Part shown: positions 25,216-33,637 of the stretch, piece by piece | Layout of the letters: every line of letters begins with the position of its first letter | How positions within the stretch are numbered: position 1 is the stretch's first letter | Assembly: GCF_022014495.1 (NCBI RefSeq) | Contig: NZ_JAKLSQ010000001.1 | Span: forward strand, 410,739-474,738 | Source of the DNA: Sandaracinobacteroides sayramensis | GTDB taxonomy: Bacteria; Pseudomonadota; Alphaproteobacteria; Sphingomonadales; Sphingomonadaceae | DNA length: 64,000 nt | Direction: 5' to 3' | Notes under the pieces: generated by a model | What the model saw: only the letters and a program-made list of their open reading frames with translations | What the model was told of the DNA's origin: nothing | The model's database searches: none | Translations under genes and position numbers: made by a program

Positions 25216-26048
25216 CAGTGCTTCTGTTCCGTCTCGGCGCGGGCCTGCAGCCTCAGCGCGATGAAGGTGAGGATGATGGTGAAAAGAAGAAGCAGGGTGG
25301 AAATGGCGTTCACCTTGGGCGTGACCGAGAAGCGCACCATCGAATAGACCTTCACCGGGAAGGTCAAAGTGTCCGGCCCGGCCGTGAAGAAGGTTATCAC
25401 GAAATCATCGAGGCTCAAGGTGAAGGCCAGCAGCGCGCCGGCCAGCAGCGCCGGGCGGAGATGCGGGATCACCACGTCCCACATCGCCTGCCACTGGCTG
25501 GCGCCGAGGTCGCGCGCGGCCTCCTCCTGCGAGCGGTCGAAGCTGCCCAGCCGGGCGCGCACCACCACCGCCACGAAGGGGAAGCTGAAGGCGACATGGG
25601 CGATGACGATGGCGCCCAGCGACAGCGGCCAGGGCAGGCCGGGCGGCCAGGGCATGACTCGGGCGAAGAAGATCAGCATCGCGACGCCCATGCAGATTTC
25701 CGGCACCACGATCGGCAGCGAGAAGGCGCCGTCCACCAGCGGCTTGCCCGGGAAGCGGAACCGCCACAGCGCCAGCGCCGCGAGCGTGCCCAGCACCACG
25801 CTGAGCGCGGTGGAAAGCGCGGCGATGGTGAGCGAGTTCATCAGCGCCTGCACCAGCTCGGCGTCCTCGAACACTTTGCGATACCAGTCCAGGGTGAAGC
25901 CGCGCCACTGCGTCGTCCGGCGGCTGTCGTTGAAGCTCATCAGCACCAGCACGGCGAGCGGCGCGTAGAGGAACAGGCCGACGAGCCACATCCACAGTTG
26001 CAGCGGCCAGCGCCGGGCGTAATCGAGAAGGCCGGGCTTTTCCCTCAT
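25215..26048 (-). CDS. potC: Polyamine-type ABC transporter, permease (PotC/PotI type)
   Basis: The 277-residue permease has six predicted helices. It starts with the typical LWMWLVGLFLYAPLAVLVLM and SFNDSR, then has the cytoplasmic EAA loop EEAARDLGASQWQAMWDVVI followed by P. It pairs with the upstream PotB-type permease (4-base overlap). Role: inner-membrane channel for polyamine or similar cationic substrates. Confidence 0.92.
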   Translation of the reverse strand: MREKPGLLDYARRWPLQLWMWLVGLFLYAPLAVLVLMSFNDSRRTTQWRGFTLDWYRKVFEDAELVQALMNSLTIAALSTALSVVLGTLAALALWRFRFPGKPLVDGAFSLPIVVPEICMGVAMLIFFARVMPWPPGLPWPLSLGAIVIAHVAFSFPFVAVVVRARLGSFDRSQEEAARDLGASQWQAMWDVVIPHLRPALLAGALLAFTLSLDDFVITFFTAGPDTLTFPVKVYSMVRFSVTPKVNAISTLLLLFTIILTFIALRLQARAETEQKH

Positions 26049-26914
26049 TCCGGCCGCTCCCGCCGCTTCAGCAGCGATTGCATGGCGATCCCGAACAAGG
26101 TCAGATACATCAGCATGAAGGCGAGCGCGGCGCCGAACGGCCAGTCGTTGGCGCGCTTGAACTGCCGCTCGATCACATTGGCGATCATCTGGCTGTCTGG
26201 CCCGCCCAGCAGGTCGGGGGCGAGATAGCTGCCCAGCACCGGAATGAAGGTGAGGAGGATGGCCGACGCGATCCCCGCCGACGCCAAAGGCAGCACGATG
26301 TTCCAGATGGTGCGGATATGGCCGGCGCCCAGGTCGAGGCTGGCTTCCAGCAGGGAGCGGTCCAGCCGGTCCAGCGCGGCGTAGAGCGGCAGGACGGTGA
26401 AGGGCAGGTGCACATAGACCAGCCCCACCATCACCGCGAAATTGGTGTGCATCATGCGAAGCGGCTCGAAGCCGGCCCAGCCGAAGGCCAGTTCCAGCCC
26501 ATGGTTGATCAGCCCCTCGTCGCGCAGCAGGGCGATGAGGGCGTAGGTGCGGATCAGCAGGTTGGTCCAGAAGGGCAGCATCACCCCGATCAGCAGCCAG
26601 GTCTTCAGCCTGGGCGGGGCGAAGCTGATCGCCAGCGCCACCGGAAAGCCGATGACGAGGCAGATGAGGGTCGCCAGCGCCGCAAACGCCAGCGACTTGC
26701 CGAGGATGCCGAGATAAAGCGGCTCCAGCGCCCGCGCATAGTTGGCGAAGGTGCCGGAAATCTCGATGTCGGAAATGCCGACATTGGTGCCGAAGCTATA
26801 GGCCCAGACCACCGCCATGGGCACGGCGAAGAACAGCAGGAACCAGCCGAGCGGCGGCCCCATAAGCCCGGCGAAGCCCGTAAGCGATCGCCGCCAGTCG
26901 ATCCCGTTGTTCAT
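26045..26914 (-). CDS. potB: Polyamine-type ABC transporter, permease (PotB/PotH type)
   Basis: The 289-residue permease has six helices and the EAA-type loop EASLDLGAGHIRTIWNIVLP. The N-terminal PLGWFLLFFAVPMAVVWAYS and the segment FWTNLLIRTYALIALLRDEG are characteristic of PotB/PotH. It starts 21 bases after the binding-protein gene and its stop overlaps the second permease. Confidence 0.92.
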   Translation of the reverse strand: MNNGIDWRRSLTGFAGLMGPPLGWFLLFFAVPMAVVWAYSFGTNVGISDIEISGTFANYARALEPLYLGILGKSLAFAALATLICLVIGFPVALAISFAPPRLKTWLLIGVMLPFWTNLLIRTYALIALLRDEGLINHGLELAFGWAGFEPLRMMHTNFAVMVGLVYVHLPFTVLPLYAALDRLDRSLLEASLDLGAGHIRTIWNIVLPLASAGIASAILLTFIPVLGSYLAPDLLGGPDSQMIANVIERQFKRANDWPFGAALAFMLMYLTLFGIAMQSLLKRRERPE

Positions 26915-26935
26915 CCGTCCGCCCCCTTTGCGGCG

Positions 26936-28051
26936 TCAGGCGGCGCGAACGCGGGTCACGGCTTCCTCGAACATGCGCTGCTGCTCCGCGCCTTCGAACT
27001 TGCCCCATTCGCTGGCGTCCATCCCCGGCCCGCGCGGGAAGATGATGGGGCTGTCCCGATAGCTTTCCGGCATCAGCGCCTTCGCCGCGGCGTTCGGCGT
27101 CGGGTAGAGGATCGTCTCGGCGATATGCTTGCCGGCTTCCGCGTCCAGCAGGAAGTTGATGAACTTGTGCGCCAGTTCGGCGCGCGGCGCGCCCTTGGGG
27201 ATCGCCAGCGTGTCGGCGTTCAGCAGCGAGCCTTCCCTGGGCACCACGAAGCCGATGTCCGGGTCTTCGGCCGCCACCTGCGCGATGTCGCCGTTGAACT
27301 CCATAACCAGGTCGACATCGCCGGCCAGCAGCAGATCCTGCCCATTGTCCTCGTGGAAGGTCTTGATGTTGGGCTTCTGCCGGATCAGCATTTCCTCGAC
27401 CTGCTTCGTGGTCGCGGCGTCGATCCCGTTCAGCGACTTGCCCAGATATTTGGCGCCCAGCCGGATGATGTCGGCCGCTTCCGACAGAAGCGCGATGCGC
27501 CCCTTGTAAAGGTCGGAATCATAGAGCCACTTCCAGCTGTCGGGCACGCCGTTCACGCGGGACTTACGATAGCCGATCCCCGTCACCAGCCAAGTGTAGG
27601 GTAGGCTGTGCTTCGGCTCGGGATCATAGTCCAGCCCCATGAATTCGGGGGCGACATTCTTCGAATTGGGGATCAGCGACATGTCGAGCGGCAGCAGCAT
27701 GCCCGCCTCGCGCATGCGCGTCACGAACTCGTTGGAGGGCACGATCACATCATAGCCGGGGTTGCCGGCCTTCAGCTTGGCGAACAGCTCGTCGTTGGTC
27801 GCGAAATAGCTGGTCTGCACCTTGACGCCGGAGGACTTCTGGAAGTCGGCCAGCGTGGTTTCGCCGATATAGGTGTCCCAGGTGTAGAAGTTCAGCTTCT
27901 CGCCGCCGGAATCGCCGCCGCTGCCCGAACCGCATCCGGTCAGGCTGAAACCGACCGCCGCCGCCCCAAGCCCGGCCAGCAAACCGCGCCGAGACAATTT
28001 GGACCGGCCCAGATTCGCGAAAGAAGCCTTCTCGATGCCGAAAGCGTTCAT
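26936..28051 (-). CDS. potD: Polyamine-type ABC transporter, substrate-binding lipoprotein with Tat signal
   Basis: The 371-residue binding protein is of the PotD/PotF type: KLNFYTWDTYIGETTLADFQ at the mature N-terminus, SNEFVTRMREAGMLLPLD, and VPREGSLLNADTLAIPKGAP. The N-terminus has a twin-arginine motif (SRRGLLAGLG) combined with a lipobox (LTGC), so it is probably exported by Tat and then lipidated. It is the first gene of the operon potD-potB-potC-potA (-hydrolase). TatABC is encoded at 62-63.5 kb. The ligand is probably putrescine or spermidine. Confidence 0.92.
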   Translation of the reverse strand: MNAFGIEKASFANLGRSKLSRRGLLAGLGAAAVGFSLTGCGSGSGGDSGGEKLNFYTWDTYIGETTLADFQKSSGVKVQTSYFATNDELFAKLKAGNPGYDVIVPSNEFVTRMREAGMLLPLDMSLIPNSKNVAPEFMGLDYDPEPKHSLPYTWLVTGIGYRKSRVNGVPDSWKWLYDSDLYKGRIALLSEAADIIRLGAKYLGKSLNGIDAATTKQVEEMLIRQKPNIKTFHEDNGQDLLLAGDVDLVMEFNGDIAQVAAEDPDIGFVVPREGSLLNADTLAIPKGAPRAELAHKFINFLLDAEAGKHIAETILYPTPNAAAKALMPESYRDSPIIFPRGPGMDASEWGKFEGAEQQRMFEEAVTRVRAA

Positions 28052-28147
28052 GCCCCCTGCCCTCCATTATTCCAGCGTTTGCCGGCAGTCGTAGAACAGG
28101 GCGAGCGCAAGGTTAAGCCCGTTTGTGCATTGCAAAAGGCGCCGCGC

Positions 28148-28179
28148 GAAAAAAAGCCGCCCCGCGCTTATCGGCGGCT
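28148..28179 (-). terminator. Rho-independent terminator of the carboxypeptidase gene
   Basis: Read on the minus strand, AGCCGCC (28179-28173) pairs with GGCGGCT (28161-28155), followed by TTTTTTT (28154-28148). The upstream arm overlaps the last codons and the TAA stop lies in the loop. Confidence 0.75.
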
Positions 28180-29124
28180 GGTCTTCGGCGCCGGGCCATC
28201 GCCGCTGCCCTGCTCCACAAGCCGGGTCAGCAGTTCGTCGTTCAGGTCGCCCGGCTCGGAAAGCAGGTCGGCCACCTGCACCTGCCGCCCGCGATTGCGC
28301 GCGTCCAGAACCGCGAATCCCGCCGAGAGGAGGCTTTCCACATTGCTGTCCCGCGCCACGCGCGACGGCCCGCCCAGCACCACCGCGATCAGCCGCCTGC
28401 CGTTGCGGACGGCGGATGCCGCCAGCGTGAAGCCCGCCGCATTGGTGAAGCCGGTCTTGATACCGTCCACGCCGGGCATGGTGCGCAGCAGATGATTATG
28501 GTTCGGCAGCACCTGGTTGCCGAACACGAACTGCTGTTGCTGGTAATAGCTGTAATATTGCGGAAAATCCCGAATCGTCGCCTGCGACAGGATGAAGATG
28601 TCGCGCGCCGTGGTCACCTGGCGGGAATCCGGCAAGCCGTTGGGGTTGACGAAATAGCTGTTGCGCATGCCCAATTGCCTGGCGCGGTTCGTCATCAGCC
28701 GGGCGAAGGCGTCGGCGCTGCCGGCGATATGCTCGGCAAGCGCCACGGACACATCGTTGGCGGACTTGGTGGCAAGGCTGCGGATCGCCTGATCCACCGT
28801 CAGGCTCTCGCCCGCCTTCAGGCCCAGTTTCGAAGGCCGCTGACCGGCCGCGAAGCGGCTCATCACCACCCGGTCCTCCAGCTTCAGCGTTCCGGCCGCA
28901 AGCTGCTCGAAGACGATGTAGAGCGTCATCACCTTGGTGATGGAGGCCGGGAAGCGCTGCGTATCCGCCTGGCGCGAATAGAGCACCTCGCCCGTGTCGG
29001 CATCGGCCACGAAGGCCGCATATTTGGGCTGGGAAAATAGGCTGACCGCGCCCGCCGGCGCGGCCGACGCAAGTGTGGCGGCCAGCAGGGAAGCAGCGCC
29101 AATTGCAATGCGACGATGTTTCAT
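28168..29124 (-). CDS. D-alanyl-D-alanine carboxypeptidase (class C PBP, peptidase S11)
   Basis: The 318-residue protein has a Sec signal peptide (cleavage after about APAGA) and the three active-site motifs of peptidase family S11: SITK (S61, K64), SAN (S121-N123) and KTG (223-225). It removes the terminal D-Ala of peptidoglycan pentapeptides in the periplasm. The usual C-terminal domain 5 and membrane anchor of DacA/DacC are largely missing; the protein ends soon after the catalytic domain, as for many DacF-like alphaproteobacterial forms. Single gene, minus strand, divergent from lipB. Confidence 0.93.
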   Translation of the reverse strand: MKHRRIAIGAASLLAATLASAAPAGAVSLFSQPKYAAFVADADTGEVLYSRQADTQRFPASITKVMTLYIVFEQLAAGTLKLEDRVVMSRFAAGQRPSKLGLKAGESLTVDQAIRSLATKSANDVSVALAEHIAGSADAFARLMTNRARQLGMRNSYFVNPNGLPDSRQVTTARDIFILSQATIRDFPQYYSYYQQQQFVFGNQVLPNHNHLLRTMPGVDGIKTGFTNAAGFTLAASAVRNGRRLIAVVLGGPSRVARDSNVESLLSAGFAVLDARNRGRQVQVADLLSEPGDLNDELLTRLVEQGSGDGPAPKTSRR

Positions 29125-29218
29125 GTCGCCGATTGTTTAACACTTTGCGGAATCCGCGCCTAGAGTCCTCGAAGCCCGCAAGCTGGCGCCATCCCGCCAG
29201 AGAGGCTATTTGCCGCAG

Positions 29219-29926
29219 ATGGCCGCACTCCAGTCCCCTTTGACGCAGCCCGATTGGCAGGTCTCCCCCGGCCTCACGCCCTATGGCGAGGCGCTTCGCG
29301 AAATGGACGCCCATGTCGAGCGGATGCTTCGGCAGCAGGCCGGCGAACGTGTCTGGCTGGTGGAGCATGAGGCGGTGATCACCGCCGGCACCAGTTCGGC
29401 CGCTGCGGAACTGGTCGACTCCTCCCGCTTTCCCGTGGTGGAGGCCGGGCGGGGCGGACGCTTCACCTACCATGGGCCGGGGCAGCGCGTCATATATCCC
29501 ATGCTCGACCTCGGCCGGCGCGGCCGGGACGTTCACCGCTACGTGTCCAGCCTGGAACAATGGGCCATCGCCGCGCTCGGCGAATTCGCAATCCGCGCCT
29601 TTCCCCATGAAGCCGGCACCGGAATCTGGGTCGACACCGCCAATGGGATAGCGAAGATCGGCGCGATCGGGGTTCGCGTCCGCCGCTGGATCAGCTTCCA
29701 CGGGCTGGCGATCAATGTCGCGACCGATCTCAGCCACTATGGCGCCATCATCCCCTGCGGAATTTCGGCGCATGGCGTGGCGCGGCTCGCGGATCTGGCG
29801 CCAGGCGCAAGCCTCGCCGATCTCGACGCCGCCCTGCTGCGCCATCTTCCGTCCATGCTCACTTCCCTAACAGGCTGTCGCGCCTCCACGATGAAGGCGC
29901 TTGAGGCAGAGGGGGATTGCAGCTAG
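29219..29926 (+). CDS. lipB: Octanoyl-[acyl carrier protein]:protein N-octanoyltransferase LipB
   Basis: The 235-residue protein has the BPL/LipB fold: VWLVEHEAVITAGTSS, the RGGRFTYHGPGQRVIYPMLD loop, IAKIGAIGVRVRRWISFHG with the catalytic Lys, and IIPCGISAHGV with the acyl-accepting Cys. It transfers octanoate from ACP to E2 and H proteins as the first step of lipoate synthesis. The ATG at 29219 is preferred over a TTG at 29210; GAGAGG lies upstream. Confidence 0.94.
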   Translation: MAALQSPLTQPDWQVSPGLTPYGEALREMDAHVERMLRQQAGERVWLVEHEAVITAGTSSAAAELVDSSRFPVVEAGRGGRFTYHGPGQRVIYPMLDLGRRGRDVHRYVSSLEQWAIAALGEFAIRAFPHEAGTGIWVDTANGIAKIGAIGVRVRRWISFHGLAINVATDLSHYGAIIPCGISAHGVARLADLAPGASLADLDAALLRHLPSMLTSLTGCRASTMKALEAEGDCS

Positions 29927-29997
29927 GTTCGCGCCGGTTCTGGGTCGTCAGGGACCGAAGGCTCTGGAACTCTCAATAGACAATCAGGAGTCAGATA

Positions 29998-30312
29998 ATG
30001 GGTGAAGTTCTTCTGAAGGTGAAGTCGGCCGCTCTGGTCGCCGGTGCGGCCCTGTTCGTTGTGGCCTGCGGCGGCGCCAAGCCCGCCGAGGAAACCGCCG
30101 TCACGACCGAAGCCGCTCCGGTGGAAGGTGGCGATGCCGCCGCTGCCGACGCCGCCATTGCCGCCGATGCCGCTGCGACCGCGGCCGCCGACGCTGCCGT
30201 GGCTCCGGCTGCCGACGCCGCCGTTGACGCCGCTGCCGCTGCGACCGACGCCGCGACCGCCGCTGCCGATGCCGCCGCTGCGGCTGGCGAAGCTGCCGCT
30301 CCGGCGCAGTAA
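29998..30312 (+). CDS. Alanine-rich low-complexity lipoprotein
   Basis: The 104-residue protein has a lipoprotein signal (GAALFVVACGG). The mature part is almost only Ala, Asp, Thr, Val and Pro, in irregular repeats of ADAAxxA type (for example AAADAAVAPAADAAVDAAAA). No fold or family can be named. The coding sequence is full of GCC/GCT/GCG codons and slippage-prone triplets. Shine-Dalgarno CAGGAG and a clear terminator behind the gene support that it is expressed. Likely an abundant, disordered cell-envelope protein. Confidence 0.75.
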   Translation: MGEVLLKVKSAALVAGAALFVVACGGAKPAEETAVTTEAAPVEGGDAAAADAAIAADAAATAAADAAVAPAADAAVDAAAAATDAATAAADAAAAAGEAAAPAQ

Positions 30313-30349
30313 GCGGTCCTTGCGCCGGCGGAATGGCTGGCCAGGATTG

Positions 30350-30380
30350 GAAAGGCCGCCCCTCAAAAGGCGGCCTTTCT
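30350..30380 (+). terminator. Rho-independent terminator
   Basis: GAAAGGCCGCC (30350-30360) pairs with GGCGGCCTTTC (30369-30379), 8-base loop, followed by TCTT. It closes the Ala-rich lipoprotein gene. Confidence 0.85.
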
Positions 30381-30409
30381 CTTAAGTTTCGAGGAGGGAG
30401 GAGTTCAAG

Positions 30410-30712
30410 ATGAGCATCGCGGAAATTACCCAGGGCCTGACCGATCGGGTGGCCAAGAACGGCGCCATTGCCGGCAAGGTGGTCGTGTTCGATTTCGGAG
30501 ACGACGGGCTGGTGCGGATCGACGGATCGAGCGAGCCCGCGACGGTTTCGAACGACGCCGGTGACGCCGACTGCCGGGTGAAGGTTTCGATTGCCGATTT
30601 CACGGATATTGCGTCGGGCAAGCAAAACCCGCAAATGGCTTTCATGATGGGTAAGCTGAAGGTCGAGGGCGACATGGGCATTGCCATGCAACTGGGCAAG
30701 ATTCTGGGATGA
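30410..30712 (+). CDS. SCP2 sterol-binding domain protein
   Basis: The 100-residue protein consists of one SCP2 domain: KVVVFDFGDDGLVRIDGSSE, DCRVKVSIADFTDIASGKQN and AFMMGKLKVEGDMGIAMQL followed by GKILG. The domain forms a lipid-binding tunnel; in bacteria the ligand is usually unknown. The protein is cytoplasmic, without signal peptide. A strong Shine-Dalgarno (GAGGAGGGAGGAG) precedes the ATG. The stop overlaps the next gene as ATGA, so the two are translated together. Confidence 0.92.
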   Translation: MSIAEITQGLTDRVAKNGAIAGKVVVFDFGDDGLVRIDGSSEPATVSNDAGDADCRVKVSIADFTDIASGKQNPQMAFMMGKLKVEGDMGIAMQLGKILG

Positions 30713-31323
30713 TCCAAGCGCGCGCGCACCGCACGACCGGCAGGTCGGCCTCCGCTGTTCGGCTCGCCATGGCCGTGGCTTGCGCGTTCGGCATAGTGAC
30801 GGGGGCGAGGGCACAGACCCTCACCCCCGAAACGCTGCCAGGCCTTAACGTGAAGGAAGAGCGGGCAGACAGGATCTGGCGGCTCCGCGCCGGTTTGAAC
30901 GTGGCCGCCTTGCAATGCCAGTTCTCACCGTTCCTGGCGACCGTGCCCACCTACAATGCCCTGCTCCGCCAGCATAGTGACGAGATGGCCGACAGCTTCA
31001 AGACGATGACCGGCTATTTTGTACGCAGCAAGGGGCCGCGAGTTGGCCAGCGCGCCTTCGACAGCTATGCGACGCGCACCAACCAGAGCTGGGCCACCTT
31101 CGATGCCCAATATAGTTTCTGCAACGCCGCAGCCATGGTCGGCCGTCGGGCGCTTTCGGTGCCGAAAGGCAAGCTGGGGGACTTTGCGGAATCCGAACTT
31201 GGGACGTTTCGGGAAAGCCTGATTTTCAATAACAGCGTACCAGAAGCTTTGCATCCCAGACTGGAGTGGGCGGATGTGCCGAACGTGGGCACCTGCGACA
31301 GGAGAGGGCGTTGCCGCTATTGA
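30709..31323 (+). CDS. Secreted protein of unknown function
   Basis: The 204-residue protein has a signal peptide of about 36 residues (VRLAMAVACAFGIVTGARAQ). The mature part contains LNVAALQCQFSPFLATVPTY and RAFDSYATRTNQSWATFDAQ followed by YSFCNAAA, and ends CDRRGRCRY. Four cysteines in the mature part suggest two disulfides in the periplasm. I do not recognise a named family. Similar small proteins follow SCP2-type genes in sphingomonads as I recall, but this cannot be confirmed here. ATGA overlap with the SCP2 gene suggests a functional link. Confidence 0.75.
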   Translation: MIQARAHRTTGRSASAVRLAMAVACAFGIVTGARAQTLTPETLPGLNVKEERADRIWRLRAGLNVAALQCQFSPFLATVPTYNALLRQHSDEMADSFKTMTGYFVRSKGPRVGQRAFDSYATRTNQSWATFDAQYSFCNAAAMVGRRALSVPKGKLGDFAESELGTFRESLIFNNSVPEALHPRLEWADVPNVGTCDRRGRCRY

Positions 31324-31780
31324 TAGGGATATGCATCCGACATTGATCGGATTCTCATTCTCTTTCACATGCAGTTTCAGCGGGCTTCAAGTGTAAGACT
31401 ATTCCTGCCAAGTTCAGGACTTAAAGCCTGAGCAACATAATGGCGGCAAAACGGCCCTTATAGCAGACAGCGCTCCGTAGCCTGTCCTTAAGCCTGCCTC
31501 GAACATGATCTCAATAGGATCATGGCGCCTTCATATTTCACGAACTATTACGGCATTTCGCTCTGAAATGCCGTGCGTGTTGCTCTTTGCCTGTAAGTTA
31601 TTGCTTACTAGTCGGCATGATATCCAACTTGCACTACGATCAACGGCCCGCCGTCTACATCGGCATTTTCACCTTAGTCCCGATTGGTTGATCAGCAACC
31701 AGATTCGACTCTGAGAAAGAAACGCCACTTACCACGTTCAAACTTCCCCAGATCAAACAACAAGCAAAAGACGCTCAACA
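31324..31780. other. Gene-poor, AT-richer gap between convergent genes
   Basis: About 460 bases between the secreted-protein gene and the ompA terminator are clearly richer in A and T than the rest of the window. No convincing gene is present; a 69-codon frame at 31505-31714 lacks a ribosome binding site and any recognisable sequence. It contains a perfect 10-bp hairpin (ACGGCATTTC/GAAATGCCGT, 31550-31574) and a smaller ATGATC/GATCAT hairpin (31505-31523). It may hold a small RNA or a degraded insert. Confidence 0.5.
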
Positions 31781-31812
31781 AGAAAAGGCCCGCCTCCATG
31801 AGGAGGCGGGCC
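31781..31812 (-). terminator. Rho-independent terminator of ompA
   Basis: An 11-bp perfect stem (31787-31797 with 31802-31812), 4-base loop, followed on the minus strand by TTTTCTTGT. It lies 44 bases after the ompA stop. Confidence 0.9.
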
Positions 31813-31855
31813 AAATCTTTCCGGTGAAGCGCGAAAGCGCTTCAGCCGATCATCA

Positions 31856-33016
31856 TCAGTTGGCGGGTTGGCCGAAGATGATCTCGGCACGCCGGTTTTG
31901 CGGTTCGCGCACGCCCAGCGGCGTGTCGACCAGCAGACGGTTGAAGCCGAAGCCACGGGTCGTCATCTGGCTCTCGGCGATGCCCTTGCCAGCCATATAG
32001 GCCTTCACGGCATTCGCACGACGCTCAGACAGCGCCTGGTTATAGGCAGCCGGACCCGAAGTGTCGGTGTGACCATCGATCACCACCGAAGACTGGCCAG
32101 TCTGGACATAGGCTTCGGCAGCGCGGTCGAGGATCGCGGCAGCTTCGGGCGTGATGTCATACTTGTCCCAGTCGAAGAAGACCAGGAACGGCCCCGGAAC
32201 CACAGGCGCCGGCGGAGGCGGCGGAGGCGGCGGAGGCGGCGGAGGCGGCGGAGGCGGCGGAGGCGGCGGAGCAGCCTCTTCCTCATAAAGATTGAAGGTC
32301 AGGCCAGCCAGAAGGCTGTGGCTGCGCCAATTGCCCGAAAGATCATGACCGTTGGTCGTCTGAAGATCGATACCGTTCATGTTGAAGAAACGATACTTCA
32401 GCGACAGGTCGATCTTGTTCGAGAGCGAGTAGCGGATGCCGGCAAGAGCCTGCCAGGCAAAGCCCGTGTCGCTGTCGTCCGAGAAAGCCGGGCCATACTT
32501 CTGAAGCTGCCAGATGTGGGCGTTGAAGCGGGCGATACCCGCACCACCGCCGACGAAACCGCCAAAGCGCGAATCGTCGTTGTTCCCGAAGTCGAACATA
32601 CCGTTCAGCATGAACGACAGGATCTGGGCATTGCCGTCGGCACTGTCGTAACGGCCGGCAGGCGGAACGCCTACGCCGCCAAGGCCACCCCACTCAGGGT
32701 TGCCCCAAGCGATCGGCGGAGTGCCGTTGGCCACAGTGATCGCATCCAGATTGGCATTCTTGTAGGCAACTTCGAATTCCGAACGGAACGGACCGAAATC
32801 GTAACCCAGAACACCACCGACTTCCCAGCCGGCCTCATACTTGTTCCGAAGCGCGGAATCGACACCGACGCCAGCGGCGGTTTCGATATCCCAGCTCTTG
32901 GTTTCAGCGATGAAGCCGCCACCTTCAAGGCCGATGTACCAAGCCTTGTCACGCGCATGCGCGGCTCCGGCCAGCACCGTGGTCGCAAGGGCGACCGCAA
33001 CGGCGAACTTCCCCAT
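31856..33016 (-). CDS. OmpA family outer membrane protein with polyproline linker
   Basis: The 386-residue protein has a signal peptide (FAVAVALATTVLAGAAHA), then an N-terminal eight-stranded OmpA-type barrel (about 20-245; WYIGLEGGGFIAETKSW at the start, SLLAGLTFNLY at the end). A linker of 20 consecutive prolines follows, then the peptidoglycan-binding OmpA domain (about 275-386) with VVIDGHTDTSGPAAYNQALS, ERRANAVKAYM and the Asp/Arg pair NRRAEI. It anchors the outer membrane to the cell wall. The codon choice is less GC-biased than its neighbours, as for highly expressed genes. It has its own terminator. Confidence 0.93.
   Translation of the reverse strand: MGKFAVAVALATTVLAGAAHARDKAWYIGLEGGGFIAETKSWDIETAAGVGVDSALRNKYEAGWEVGGVLGYDFGPFRSEFEVAYKNANLDAITVANGTPPIAWGNPEWGGLGGVGVPPAGRYDSADGNAQILSFMLNGMFDFGNNDDSRFGGFVGGGAGIARFNAHIWQLQKYGPAFSDDSDTGFAWQALAGIRYSLSNKIDLSLKYRFFNMNGIDLQTTNGHDLSGNWRSHSLLAGLTFNLYEEEAAPPPPPPPPPPPPPPPPPPPPAPVVPGPFLVFFDWDKYDITPEAAAILDRAAEAYVQTGQSSVVIDGHTDTSGPAAYNQALSERRANAVKAYMAGKGIAESQMTTRGFGFNRLLVDTPLGVREPQNRRAEIIFGQPAN
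32210..32269 (-). repeat. Polyproline codon tract in ompA
   Basis: Twenty consecutive proline codons made of a 9-base unit (CCG CCG CCT) repeated about 6.7 times. A slippage-prone simple repeat; changes by one unit add or remove three prolines without a frameshift. Confidence 0.9.
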
Positions 33017-33148
33017 GATTATCCCCTTCTACGTATTGACGCACTCAGGCAGAGGCCATGTAAACGAGCACGACATCGGTTAGCAAGAGGGCGTTTCGCC
33101 AAAACTGTTGCGTGTAAGCAACATGTTGATATGCAAATCGAACATGAC

Positions 33149-33622
33149 TCAACCCTCGGATGGCTGCACAAGCCCCAGTTCGACGAGGCGCTCCACCAAA
33201 GTCGAAATCGCCAGGCGAGCTTCTGAATCCACCACAGCTCCACCCGCGGGCAAATCCACCGCTTCCGCCCGCGGCCCCACAGTTCCGGAGCGCACCCAGG
33301 CCCCATTTCCCCTTCGCAAGACGACGGATTCGTCCAGCAGCCACAGCGCCCAGCCTTCGGCAGCCACGGCAAAGCGCCAGCCCCCGGCTGTCCAGCAGGC
33401 AATGCAGTCCCCATGTCCTTGCCATTCGCCCGTGGCGTTCGCCGGAACCATCCAGCATTGCCCTTCTGACGGAGAGGCAGGGGGCACAGTCGCGGTGGCG
33501 CTCACCGCCACCGGCTGTACCAGCATATCCAACGCCATAAGCGCCTCATTGTGGGTCACATCTTTCTGCCCCTGCCCCGGTATCAGCAATGGCAATCCCA
33601 GCCGAGCACTTGTCTCAAACAT
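33149..33622 (-). CDS. DUF2793 protein at the distal end of the GTA cluster
   Basis: The 157-residue protein has the DUF2793 pattern: ARLGLPLLIPGQGQKDVTHN, EALMALDMLVQPVAVS, EGQCWMVPANATGEWQGH, and AVAAEGWALWLLDESVVLRR. These proteins follow tail genes in alphaproteobacterial GTA-like clusters and prophages and are thought to be tail-tip or fibre-associated. A further 40 residues at the C-terminus are specific. It lies 15 bases after the large tail gene on the same strand and is the last gene of the cluster. Confidence 0.85.
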   Translation of the reverse strand: MFETSARLGLPLLIPGQGQKDVTHNEALMALDMLVQPVAVSATATVPPASPSEGQCWMVPANATGEWQGHGDCIACWTAGGWRFAVAAEGWALWLLDESVVLRRGNGAWVRSGTVGPRAEAVDLPAGGAVVDSEARLAISTLVERLVELGLVQPSEG

Positions 33623-33637
33623 TCCAACCCCCCTCTC

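Noticed and set aside
31505-31714. 69-codon frame in the AT-richer gap
   Set aside because: No ribosome binding site, no signal peptide or family, and it includes both hairpins. Kept only as part of the gap description.
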